Source: Augochlora pura
Taxonomy: Eukaryota; Arthropoda; Insecta; Hymenoptera; Halictidae
Direction of reading: 5' to 3'
Length of the DNA: 64,000 bases
Assembly (NCBI RefSeq): GCF_028453695.1
Contig: NC_135778.1
Coordinates: forward strand, 2,294,001-2,358,000
The translations under genes and the position numbers were made by a program. How positions within the stretch are numbered: the first letter of the stretch is position 1; every line of letters begins with the position of its first letter. The notes below the pieces were generated by a model. It made no database searches. It was not told where the DNA came from and saw only the letters and a list, made by a program, of their open reading frames with translations. Positions 24,901 to 34,593 of this stretch are shown here, one piece after another.

Positions 24901-26950
24901 CATGGCGGTCGTATATGGTTATTAATTCGCGGATTTTTTTGTATTTATAAGGAAGATTGGTAGACGAAGTTTAAAAAATTAAAACTTGTAGCTATTAATA
25001 TTATTATAACTGTTGTAGCTATTAATATTATTATAACTGTTATAGCTATTAATATTATTATAACTGTTGTAGCTATTAATATTATTATAACTATTACAAC
25101 TATTAATATTAAATACTAAAACAAACAAAAGGAACTGATCTTAACCTCTTCCATAGCTTCAATAAAACACAAATAAATAAGAAATTACAAGTATTCAAAA
25201 TGCTCCAAAATGTCCGTCGTCCAAGGGTTGAAAATCACCGAATTATTTCCAAATATAAAAAGGAAAAATCAAACACCGGGAACCGAAGATATTCGTGGAA
25301 CGATCCGCGTGATACTTGAAACGACGAGACGGTGGTGAAACGGTTCATTCTCGGCGATTTTCCATCGCAAAAATGGCGACCGAACGAACCCGGTGCCCGT
25401 CGCAGAAATTAAGCCCCGTCGCGGCTGATTTGAATTTGAAAGATTACGAGAGATAGAGAGAGAGAGAGAGAGAGATAGAGAGAGAGAGAGAAGCGAGATC
25501 AAATTTGAGTTGTAAGTTTAATTAAGGGAATTCTGCGCGGGCACTAATTAACCTTTTCGCTGCGGCGGTGTTACCTCGAAACGATTTATCGCCCTATGGG
25601 CGCGCCGGGGACCCCCCGGGCGCAGCCCGAATTTACTGGTCGCGTCGCGAGAATTTATCGTATCTGTACAAGTTATTGTAAACGGTGAATTAACGGCACC
25701 CGGAAATCTAATTATACGATCGTAAATTCTTTCTCTTTCTTGTCCGCCGTCGAAGAACACCGCGGCACGCCGCTTTATCCGGGCCGTGACGCCACGGGCG
25801 TTTTAATAGACGGACCATTGTTTCCGAGCGGAAGGGTTAATTCGGTTCGATTAATACGTCGAGAGCCGGCCGATCGAGACCGCCAATTAGAATAGCATCA
25901 GTCTTCTCGCGAGTTCGATGGATCTTACCTGGGGCGAACGATCCATTTATCATGACAAAACAATAATTTAATTTTTTTTTTATTCATAGATTCGAAATTA
26001 TTTGTCGAAAGATGTTCGAAACGAGTGAAATCTGTTGGAAAGCTCTATGAATCTACGACGAAGCAAATAATAATGACTGTTATTAAATGGAAAAATTATT
26101 GGCATATTAAACCTTTTATAAAATTTATTTTTTAAATCTATTATAAAATTAAACCTTTGCACTATGTTAATTGAAAATCCGGAACTTTCTGATCTACAGT
26201 ATTTCTATTTCATATGACTTTTTTCAATTAATATAAAATCGAGCTCATTAACAATTACAGTGTTTGGAATTTTAACAATTTTTTTCATAGTATAAATATG
26301 AATATCCTAATTATATACTGTCGTAATTATTTTGGGAAGCGTTGGAAAAATTTTTAGCAACTTTTTCAGTGCAAAGGGTTAGAAATTATGTTTGTCATTT
26401 CCATAAAAATTCTGCCAAAATTATTAAAACCGGCAAAAATCGATTCTACGTCGTTCGCGTAATTTTCAGTCAAAGGTACGTTCGTTTTTGTTGACAGAAC
26501 ACCACGGGGTCTCGAGGACGTCTCCAAATATCCAGAATTGTTCGCCGAACTCCTACGGAGCGGGAAATGGAACGTGTTCGACTTGAAAAAAGTTGCTGGT
26601 CTCAATTTGCTGCGAGTCCTTCGACAGGTCAGAATCCTGTCGTTCCACTATAGAAAACTAACTGTTCCCCCGCGAAACCTCCGAAACTACCTAAATCTCC
26701 GAAATTCGTAACAATTTTCGCTGCACCTGCCGTTTGCAACAGCTCTTCAATATCATTTATTTTCCGCTAATTTTAGCGCGAACTGTACTCACCGCAGTGT
26801 CTCGCAAATCTGTTACAGGTGGAGCAAGTGAGGGACGAGATGAGAACCTTAGGAATAATGCCATCCGAGGAATACCTTCAGGATTCACCTGACACAACCG
26901 GCAGCTGTGCGCTCGATATCAACTCCGTGCCGCGAGTGTTGGAAGTCTGA
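12616..26950 (+). CDS. DPEP: membrane dipeptidase (renal dipeptidase family, zinc peptidase M19)
   Basis: Spliced CDS: join 12616-12954, 19315-19447, 20351-20539, 21258-21460, 24563-24723, 26498-26627, 26819-26950; 1287 nt, 428 residues. All introns are GT-AG and phases match. Members of this family hydrolyse dipeptides (in vertebrates also leukotriene D4) with a two-zinc centre. The ligands are visible: the HxD pair in IDGHNDLPW (H62, D64), E175 in GVEGGHS, H246 in LIDLSH and H267 in IFSHSSA. GGDFDG (334-339) is the conserved substrate-side loop. Residues about 10-23 form a signal peptide or signal anchor. An in-frame TAA at 12610-12612 fixes the ATG as the first possible start, although TTTCAG just after it could be an acceptor for an unseen upstream exon. 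Length agrees with vertebrate DPEP1 (about 410). Unlike DPEP1, the C terminus ends in a hydrophilic stretch (SVPRVLEV) with no GPI-type hydrophobic tail, so the product is probably secreted or anchored at its N terminus. Which DPEP paralogue it corresponds to is not resolved. Confidence 0.95.
14548..14777. mobile_element. TTAA-type MITE in dipeptidase intron 1
   Basis: TTAA|CCATTTGCACTCGAATGG ... TTCGAGTGCAAAGGG|TTAA, in the opposite orientation to the copy at 52261, with both TTAA sites intact. Confidence 0.8.
16585..17110. repeat. TTTAG-rich repeat with duplicated longer unit
   Basis: GTTTTATAGGTTAGYTGGTT, a TTTAGTTTYAG tract and GGGTGAAATTAAGGAA recur about 290 bp apart, with a third worn copy. 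Confidence 0.7.
17920..18062. repeat. TATATATTTA simple repeat
   Basis: Almost pure T/A with occasional C, unit about 8-10 bp. Confidence 0.8.
18780..19160. repeat. tandem repeat, about 165-bp unit
   Basis: AAACAAAAATCGTCCACGTC and GTGTCTTCCCTCTTCTAATA recur in two to three copies immediately before dipeptidase exon 2. Confidence 0.75.
19315..19447 (+). CDS. DPEP: dipeptidase exon 2
   Basis: Begins after ttcgcag with FWAAYVPCESQ, matching the FWSVYTPC region of vertebrate DPEP1. It ends in phase 1 before gtgggt. The donor is chosen because it gives the codon G|AA needed by exon 3. Confidence 0.92.
20086..20321. mobile_element. TTAA-type MITE in dipeptidase intron 2
   Basis: TTAA|CCCTTTGCCCTCGGA ... 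GTGCCTCAGAGTGCAAAGGG|TTAA. It ends 29 bp before exon 3. Confidence 0.8.
20351..20539 (+). CDS. DPEP: dipeptidase exon 3
   Basis: Carries the bridging zinc ligand E175 (SLIGVEGGHS) and YLTLTHTCNTPWA. It ends with a short acidic run (VEDEDED) before gtgaat, where vertebrate proteins have a longer variable loop. A TTAA element ends 29 bp before this exon. Confidence 0.93.
21258..21460 (+). CDS. DPEP: dipeptidase exon 4
   Basis: Begins in phase 1 after gtttcag. It encodes GLTAFGKAVVKEMNRLGM, then H246 and H267 of the metal centre and RNVPDDILKQL. The donor is gtacgt. Confidence 0.94.
21627..21813. mobile_element. TA-flanked MITE (Tc1/mariner type)
   Basis: Perfect 26-bp inverted ends starting AAGGGTGTCCCAAAATTCAC, with TA on both sides. 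The 187 bp in all encode no transposase. It lies in dipeptidase intron 4, 164 bp after exon 4. Confidence 0.8.
22466..22832. mobile_element. palindromic dispersed element, copy 2 (dipeptidase intron 4)
   Basis: Outer ends ACAGGGTGTC and GACACTCTGT; inner blocks GAAGCAACTTTTTCCTTTAC and GTAAAGGAAAAAGTTGCTTC form an inverted pair, with CTCATTGGTCACTG between. Confidence 0.75.
23350..23575. repeat. TATATATCTAAAT simple repeat
   Basis: Units of TTTATATATCTAAATTTCTA in at least eight copies. Confidence 0.8.
24145..24455. mobile_element. foldback element with about 120-bp inverted arms
   Basis: The left arm begins GTCAAGAAATTGTATTCTC and the right arm ends GAGAATACAATTTCTTGAC. The arms are near-perfect complements through GCATAATTTATCG and ATGGCGTTTAAGAAAGTAAA, around a unique centre of about 75 bp. 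No clear target duplication was seen. Confidence 0.8.
24563..24723 (+). CDS. DPEP: dipeptidase exon 5
   Basis: Encodes NGGLVMVTFYNYF through HIGVGGDFDG. It ends in phase 2 before gtacgt. A 311-bp foldback element ends 107 bp upstream. Confidence 0.94.
24815..25231. mobile_element. TTAA-type element with CCTTTGGACGACGG ends
   Basis: TTAA|CCTTTGGACGACGG ... CCGTCGTCCAAGGG|TTGA. It includes a 27-28 bp tandem repeat (24975-25115). Confidence 0.65.
26149..26382. mobile_element. TTAA-type MITE in dipeptidase intron 5
   Basis: TTAAACCTTTGCACTATG ... CAGTGCAAAGGGTTAG, ending 115 bp before exon 6. Both ends are worn. Confidence 0.65.
26498..26627 (+). CDS. DPEP: dipeptidase exon 6
   Basis: Encodes TPRGLEDVSKYPELFAELL and the NLLRVLRQ helix, close to the vertebrate VPEGLEDVSKYPDLIAELL block. 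Begins after ttgacag in phase 2 and ends in phase 0 before gtcaga. Confidence 0.93.
26819..26950 (+). CDS. DPEP: dipeptidase exon 7 (C terminus)
   Basis: Begins VEQVRDEMRTLG after tgttacag and ends with TGA at 26948-26950. It contains GSCALDIN, which aligns with the GGSCR of vertebrate enzymes. No hydrophobic GPI signal follows. Confidence 0.9.
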   Translation: MEQVRDEMRTLGIMPSEEYLQDSPDTTGSCALDINSVPRVLEV

Positions 26951-27480
26951 TCGTTCCATCGATTCGGGCCTGTTTCGCGATCGCGAGCGAGCAGCCGATT
27001 CCGCGAGCCTCCTGCTACGCGCGACGAACAGGAATCGCGATCGCGACGCCAGGATCTAGAAGAAACGGTGGAACGGCTACGTCACCGGACACCCGCGGCC
27101 ACACCTTGCACAGTCTGTCCCCTTTTAGATGCTCAATCAGAATAACGTTAAAGAAAGGAACCTACCTCGAACGAAGTCTCGCGGAGACGACACACACACA
27201 CACACACACACACACGGCTTCGACCGCCTGATTTGCTCGACCATAGATTTCGTTCTTTAGATCGCAGATTCGGACTTATTTTACAATTGTACCGCGACCG
27301 GCCGCCTTGTAACTGTTCGAACGGCTATTTGTAAACAAACGTGCGATCGAAGGGGTCTTGATCTTGATTCCTCTTCGCAGAATCGCGAGCTAATCGCGAT
27401 CGAAAGCGCTGCTTTCATCTGCAACCTTCCTCTGATTCGATATGGACAAAATTGATAATATTAAATTAATATTAATAAAA
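26951..27480 (+). other. dipeptidase 3' UTR
   Basis: Non-coding sequence after the stop. It contains a (CA)n microsatellite at about 27189-27216 and an AATAAA at 27474-27479 that could be the polyadenylation signal. A dispersed palindromic element begins about 20 bases further on. The end is inferred from the signal alone. Confidence 0.5.
27474..27479 (+). terminator. candidate poly(A) signal of the dipeptidase gene
   Basis: AATAAA 524 bases after the stop codon, the first canonical hexamer noticed downstream. Confidence 0.4.
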
Positions 27481-27495
27481 TTTCAATGTAAGTCG

Positions 27496-27745
27496 CGGGT
27501 ATAGGTTCCTCGGATCATTTGAAGCAACTTTTTCCTTTGCGAGAATCCAATACGAAGCCTCGTTTAGGAGTTATTAAGGAAAAACGGCGGCCAATTAGAG
27601 GCGTCCTCGGTCGGTGCAAGGCTGTCATTGGTCAACGTTTTTCTTTAATAACTCGCGAACGGGGCCTCGCAGAAGATTTTCGTAAAGGAAAATATTGTTT
27701 CAAATCACCCAAGGAACTCATCTCTTTTGGCACAGCTTGTATATC
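27496..27745. mobile_element. palindromic dispersed element, copy 3
   Basis: GAAGCAACTTTTTCCTTTGC, GAGTTATTAAGGAAAAAC, then GTCAACGTTTTTCTTTAATA and GTAAAGGAAAATATTG. It lies just after the dipeptidase poly(A) signal. Confidence 0.7.
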
Positions 27746-28543
27746 TTTATTTTTGTAAAAGTACTTTCGATGCTTTATCTAATCATTTTTTCGCGATTTC
27801 GACAAATTCGTGACTATTTATCAGCTGCCTACAAAACAAGGAAAATTCTACGACGGTGGGGAAAAGAGAAAATGGCGGAGGAGAAACGGAATTGAAAGCG
27901 TCGCTTCTTTTTCTATCGCGTTCGAGAGATCGTCGAACAAATAGCGGTCGATCGCGCGCGAAGCCGCGAGATAATTGCGGCGAACCGCGATCGCGACGTC
28001 GTTCGAACAATTACAAACGCGACGAAGATATTCTCTGTAAGGAAAGAGAGCTCTTGCGCAGGGAGACACCGGAATTCCAATTTATTTTGTATCACTCGCC
28101 GCGAATCCATCCTGTGCCACGAACGAACGAACGAAACCGAGAGCGACCGAGATATCGATCGCGTTTCTCCCTTTTGTTTTTCTAGCTTGAGAACAGGAAA
28201 AAAAAGAAAATGAAAAAGAGTTACGAGAGCCTCGTCGTTGTATCGTTTGTTGTCCGACCTCAGCCTTTATACAGAGTAAAAGAACAATATTTAAAGAAGA
28301 GAAGAAAAACAGCAAAACGGCGCAAAGAGCTGCAGTATATTTGTCAGTGAAAATAATTCTCGGAAGCAGTTTAACCCTTTGCAAATACGATTTCTTTCAT
28401 TGTTGCGTTGATCAACGCTTACTTGTCTTAATATTTTTCATAATAGGAGCAGAACATTTTTATTGTTTTTATGTACTTTTGTTTTTTAAGTTTGTTAATG
28501 GAAGAATTTATTTTTATTTAAAAGAAATTAATAATATTCATAT
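27746..28543. other. spacer without a supported gene
   Basis: A GC-richer patch at 27.85-28.2 kb has ORFs in five frames and no conserved motif. TTAACCCTTTGCAAATACG at about 28371 is a single element-like end. Confidence 0.5.
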
Positions 28544-28929
28544 TTAACGCTTTACCGACCGGTCATTGGGTCGCAAAAATGTAGCTCAATGTTATATTTT
28601 CGTTCCTATTTTTATTCGATTTATTTGATTAATAGCGAGAGACATTGAATATTTAAAAAATTGTATAATTTTTAAATTAATAATATTCATATTTAACACA
28701 TTGCCAACCGGTTATTGGGTCGCAAAAATTTAGCTCGATGTTATATTTTCGTTTCTATCTTCATCTTATTTATTTGATTAATCGCGAAAGGTATTTAATA
28801 TTTAAAAAATTATATAATAATATTGAAACTCACAGTGGTACAATGTAACACATTTATCTCAATAATAGATATTAAATTATTGGTTACTATAACAACCGAT
28901 TCAGAGGCTACCGGTCGGTAAAGGGTTAA
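28544..28929. mobile_element. TTAA-flanked MITE with CGCTTTACCGACCGGT ends
   Basis: TTAA at 28544 and 28926 flank CGCTTTACCGACCGGT and ACCGGTCGGTAAAGGG. A second terminal-like sequence with GGTTATTGGGTCGC lies inside near 28690, so this may be a nested or tandem copy. Confidence 0.7.
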
Positions 28930-29005
28930 TATAGAAATTAAATGAAACCTGTATCACGTGTCTGACTCGTTACTATAACGCAAAGGGGTTAAAGTGCTTC
29001 GCGTG

Positions 29006-29184
29006 TTAACCTCTTAGGCTGAATTTTGCGCGAATGAAATTTCCCATAACTAAAACACCATCTTTCTTAATATATGTATATATTCTTTTCTTAGTGTATC
29101 TTACATAATACACTGTCACTTTAATCGTTTACTTTGAACAACTAACAAAGCCGCCATTGTGACGAGTCGCGCCTAAGAGGTTAA
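29006..29184. mobile_element. TTAA-flanked MITE with CCTCTTAGGC ends
   Basis: TTAA|CCTCTTAGGC at the left and GCCTAAGAGG|TTAA at the right, 179 bp in all. Confidence 0.75.
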
Positions 29185-30448
29185 GAACGAGAAAAGAATC
29201 GCAGTTCCGCCGACCACGTTTTCTCCGGCGCGAACCTTATCATTCGTTCCGTTCGGAAAAGGTAGAAACGTTTCGCACAGGCCAATAATAATTGTAACGA
29301 TAATTATAATAATAATTATAAACAATAAAAAAAAAAGAGAGAGAGAGAGAGAAGAAAAAAGCGAGAGTAACGATCAATCATGCGTGTACCGAGAGATCGG
29401 GATTTGCGAAGCGAGACGGATGATTGAGACAATATAGAGGTCTTTTCTAAGCTGTGGCACTCTTCCTGGTATCATAAGAAACGAATAACTGTATTGTAAA
29501 CCCGGCTGTGTATCTCCATTACGTCTTCCCCTGTCCCCCTTTTCATTGCACCGAAAAAAAAAAAAAAAAAAATGATAAAACAACATGCACTTTTTAGCAT
29601 CGACATCGGGAAAATCAGAGTGTGAGCACCTGTGTTTGAAAGAGAAATATAATAAAAAAAGAAAGATGAAGAAGAAGAAGAAGTGTAAAAAAAGAAAAGT
29701 AAGCTCATACGGGAGATCGATCGCGAATCGTTACGGAGGATACGGAACGAGTATAGGGAGGAAAACATATCGGATACGATGAGAGGAGTGTACTTGGTGG
29801 GTCGGATTTGTGCAATCGGAGCTGAATTCGATTTTATTATTATTATTATTATTATTCTTTAATAATTTTCCGGAAGAACTATTTACTAATTTTGTTGCTG
29901 AACCATCGTTGTTGTTTAATTGAAAACTTCAATTGCCAATCGATTCGACTACTTTGAAAGATAATTAGTTGTTTAGTCTATAATTGCAAAGACAATTTTT
30001 ATGATGTATTTCTAGCGAAATCTAAAATAATTCTAATTTCTGTTATATTTATATTTTACCTTCAGTGTTGAGGTATAATACCTCCATCGCGACTCGTACA
30101 ATAATTACATCAGGTTATGTCAGGTTATGTCACGATATGTTACATCGTGAACAATTTTTTGAAAACCTAACCTTCATTGATACAAAAATAATTTTGCAAC
30201 GCAATATACAAATTTTAACAGCGCCTCAAATTGCAAGGTGTTGACTCAGCGAGGCTTAAAATCTCCGCCATACACATGCTAATCTAATGAAATTAGGCTT
30301 GCCGTCGCGATAGAAATATTTTCATTTTCAATTATATATCTTCGTAGACGCTTGGTTCCAAAATGGCGGCAACAGCTCACGATCGCGAGAAAGCGCGGCG
30401 ATTGCACGAATCCGGTCGCCGGCGTCTACGCAACGCGACGGACACCTA
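29185..30448. other. spacer without a supported gene
   Basis: Simple A-rich, GA and TTATTA runs (29320-29350, 29555-29572, 29836-29856); nothing else was seen. Confidence 0.5.
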
Positions 30449-31091
30449 TTAAAACCAGTTAACTGTGGCGCCCTCATTGAAAAGTGCGCACAGTTTTGCG
30501 TCGCCGGAATCGAGCCGCGACGAGTATATTCGTCAATCACAGAGTAAGTTGCGCTGCTAAGATATTCGATGAAAAAGATGGGTTTATTTTATAAAATTGA
30601 AAATCTTATTACTAATATTTACTTCTTTGGTTAAAATAAGCACTTTTTGGGGTTTGATACAGCAAGACGAAGATCAATATCACCGAAAATTCAAAGTTGC
30701 AGCACCGCTCGCGAGTTAGCTTTCTAGTTTATAAATCCACTTTTTCACTTTCGCCTTTGCCCCTTTTAGGTTAACATCGAAAAAAACGTTATCATCGCAC
30801 ATAAATAAATTCATTACGCGAACTGGTAAACTTTTTCAACCAGTGCATACGGGGACGCGTGACATCGTCTCAAATTGTTTATATTTTCTATTTGTTTGTT
30901 TTATTCCGGCATAGCCTGAAAATATTCTAAACATCTTGAAATTTCAGAATATGTTTTGTTTTTCTCAAAAATTGCAATTTAAATAGCTAATGGTCACTGA
31001 TTTACACGCGTGACGAGTATACTCGTCAATGCACAAAATTTCGCCACATCTCCATGACGAGTATACTCGTCGATCACAGTTAACTGGTTAA
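30449..31091. mobile_element. TTAA-flanked element with CCAGTTAACTGTG ends and GACGAGTATACTCGTC palindromes
   Basis: The ends are AACCAGTTAACTGTG and its complement CACAGTTAACTGGTT, next to TTAA at 30449 and 31088. Inside lie copies of the palindrome GACGAGTATACTCGTC or a one-base variant at about 30520, 31013 and 31053. Confidence 0.7.
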
Positions 31092-32466
31092 TACATCCGT
31101 TGTCGTTTCCATACGGAGAAAGGCCTCGAGACGCGTGAAAGACGAGAAACGTTGTCCGCAGTGTTTAGATGAAACCCTTCGGCGGAAGGTAACAAAGTCG
31201 AAAAGTTGCTCACAGGAAAACGCGAACGCCGGCCCAATAGTAAATCGGAAGCGTGCATTTACGGTGCGGCGCCGCGCGTGGTTTCTCGTATCGTAATATC
31301 GGGTGTAAATCTATCACTTGTACGCACCCGTCGTTCTCCTCAAACAAAAGTATCATCTAAAAAATTTTCGACGGGCCGCGCGGAAATCGACGGGATCGAA
31401 CGGCCGCGCGGATCCGCGCGCGATGCTTTCCCGCGCTTTTCGTGCGCCGCGCGTCACGGCGCCTCGGCCACGCGGTTCCCGCGCGTCGCCCGTCCCACCT
31501 ATCTGTGTCTTGTGTGCACTTATTACGCGATCCACGCGGACATCCGATCATTGTCCGTGCAACGGGATGGTCGGTCAACGACGATCGATTGAAATACGAT
31601 GCGCGTGGATCGCGTGGATCGCGCGCCCGGCTTCTCTGTAAGGAGCGGGCGGGGAACTTTAGAATATCAACAAATTCCGTTGTACCTTCGCAGCGGGTTC
31701 TATGAATAAATGTTTCTATTGTATACTTGTCATTGTTGTCTTTCTTCTCGATCGATCTACCCCCTCCCCACCCTTCTCGTCCTCTATTTTACTTAGAATT
31801 AACACGTTCCGTGCCACGTGCGCCACCGATGGTGCATGCTTGCACGTTTACTTAACGGGCTGAAAAATAGTTTACAATAAATCTAGAATGAGAGAATATA
31901 TTTGCACAATTCTATTAATATCTCAAAAATCCTTACAATGTAAACAGTTCACAAATAAAAAAATATTTAGAAAATATTTAACGATTAAAAATCCTATATT
32001 TTTCCAATTTTATTAATATCTTCAAAATCTTTAAAGATATACTGTCTCAACATCAATTTTTCGTATAACTCTGTAATACACCGTAATACATATGTATAAA
32101 CCGAGAACCCTGTAATTTACCATAATACATATGTATGCATCGTACAACCCTGCAATACACCGTAATACTGCAATACACCATAATACACATGTTTACACCG
32201 TATAAACCCTGTAATACACCATAATACTGTGACACACCATAATACAAATGTCTACACCGTATAAACCCTGTAATACACCATAATACACACATATACACCA
32301 TAAACCCTGTGTAAACCACCGTACAACACCGACGTTCATATCAAACCTGAACGTGTCTCCCAATTATCGGCGACGACGTGAAATCGCTGTCGCGCGCAAA
32401 TCGATAGCGATCGCGCGAACAAGAGTTGCGAAAACGAGAGAGAGAGAGCTCAACGAACACTAGATA
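31092..32466. other. spacer upstream of the TSP1-repeat gene
   Basis: A GC-rich CpG-rich island at 31.2-31.65 kb could be a promoter, but no exon can be defined. TTAACACGTTCCGTGCCACG near 31800 resembles the end at 3221. Confidence 0.4.
32070..32320. repeat. TAATACACCATAATACA repeat
   Basis: Units of CCTGTAATACACCATAATAC and ACACCGTATAAAC, irregularly alternating. It ends about 235 bp before the TSP1-repeat gene start. Confidence 0.75.
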
Positions 32467-32556
32467 TAATTCCTCGTGGACACCGTGTCGTCGCAAAGTA
32501 ATGCCGAATTCACCAATGAGCGACGTAACATAGACGAGCGTGCAACAACGCGTGTG

Positions 32557-34593
32557 ATGCTGAGAGCTCCGTTCACCACGTGCGTTTGGGTGCTCACGAT
32601 CCTCTTGTCAGTCGCCACCGTCAACATAACCTCGAAGGACGGTTACGTCTCCCTCAAGACGAACGATTCATATCGTCGCCGCGATCGTTGCCCCGATGAC
32701 GAGCAACTGCTTGCCACGAACAACCGTGCCTCGAGTTTGAAAAACGTTCCACAAGACTGGATACAACTTCCGAACAAAAACCACGTTTCGAGCCAAGAGA
32801 TTCGCGAGCATGGTGCAGACTATTCACAAAATTATTCGCAATATTATTCACAAAATTATTTAGAAAATTGTTTCGAAAATTGTTTACGAGATCCACTGAA
32901 CGACACGTCGCCAGAACCTCGAACAGTCGATTTTCGAGGAAACTTTATTGACTATCATTTAGAAAAATGTTTACAAAATCCACTGATTGATGGTTCCTGC
33001 ACCCTCGCGGAGAATGTATCAACGATGTCGGACGACACGTTTCCAGAACCTCGAAGAGTCGATCATCGAAGAAACCCTGACAACTATCATTTAGAAAATT
33101 ATTTACCAAATCCACTGATCGAAGATTCCTGCAACACCGCGGAGAATGTGTTGATTACATCGAACGACACGTCGCCAGAACCTCGAAGAGTCGATCATCG
33201 AAGAAATCCCGTCGACTATCGATGGAAACGGCGAACGTTGTGCTCGCTGTCCGACGACGGACAGTATCCGTACCGGCGAACGTTGACGAGCCTGAACGAT
33301 CCAGCTTTCATGGACAACGTCGACGACCCTGATTCCCTGAAGACGTTGGTGCGCGTGAAGAGGACCGGGTCGAGCCCGAACTCACCGTACGAGCAGGAAT
33401 ATTACAAAGACCTGGCCGACTCGTTTCCGCGGGGCTCGTACCAATCGGTCAACGAGAACGAGGACTTGTCGTTCGACGCTAAACGAGAGGCGAACTCGCG
33501 GGAGTATTACGTCAAGAACCAGGTAGAATACAACGGCAAAGAGACGGATCTGAACGAGCCGCGATCGCGCGAACTTGGTGACAGAGTAGTCAGCGACGAG
33601 GAGAAGCCTTCCGAGCAAATGGCGGCGGATTCCGACGCGGAGACCGTCCCCAAGGATCTTGTATTCTCCGCGGAGCTCGTGCGAAGGAAACGGGACGATC
33701 GCGGGAAAGAGAGCGGCCTTGACACGGAGAAGGAAATCGCGGCGAGCGTGGAGTACGGCCGACCGGCGGACGAGAAGAAGGGCGCGGAGAAGATCGAGGA
33801 ACAACAACAGTGCCCGAAGGCGTCCAGCTTGGCGATCGCCGACCTGAAGGCGGATCTGCTGCGCATCAAGCGGAAGGCGAGGAGCGAGCGCCGCGCGAAG
33901 GGCTACAAGTCGAAGAAGAAGAAGAAACACGCGGGCAAGAAGCGAAACGAGTCGAAGGCCGGCGAGGCCCGTGGCTCGCGTAAGATCGCACGGTCGAAGC
34001 ACGCGCAGCGGCCGAGATCGGTCCGCAAGGGAAAGAACAGCGACGCGGCGGCCGACGGTAAATCATCACACGTACGGTTTTCTATGCTAGCGTCTAAGAC
34101 AAATAACCAGAAAAACCATTTCCGCCGTAGATCCGTAAGCCCGGCGGGACCGTACGGTCACGTGTCCGGGGGGACTGATCGCGCGCCGTTGCGTGGCGCT
34201 GCCGATCGACGCGCGGCGATCCGCGTCGCCGAGACTAACGGCGACGGTAACACGGCCGAGCACGACAGTGGCGACGGCGCGGACAAACGGTACGACGACG
34301 AGGCCGCGAACGGTTTGATGGAGCGCGACGAACCGGAAACGCGAAACGGATATCCGAAGGCGGTGGACGCGAAAGTGCGCGCGAAGAGAGAGAAAACGGC
34401 CGACGCGAAGCACGGGTTTCTCAGTGATGAGGACGAGCTGAGGTATTACCAGAACATCCGGGAGTTCGAGCCTGTTAAGGATTGCGGGGTGGTGCAAGAT
34501 GATGATGGCTCGCCGGATTACGAGACGGGACTTGGCCGGGCGGTGAGGTCCATCGAGGAAGTGAAAGACCTCGCGAAGAAGCTGGTGACTAAA
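32557..34593 (+). CDS. TSP1-repeat protein exon 1
   Basis: One long exon with the signal peptide, the 44-residue repeats, all four furin-type motifs and the basic region. The sequence is strongly charged and probably disordered. Third codon positions are G/C-rich from about 33200 onward and AT-richer in the repeat block. Confidence 0.85.

Noticed and set aside
29374..29768. Overlapping phenylalanine/lysine-rich ORFs
   Set aside because: They come from poly-A and AAG-type simple repeats.
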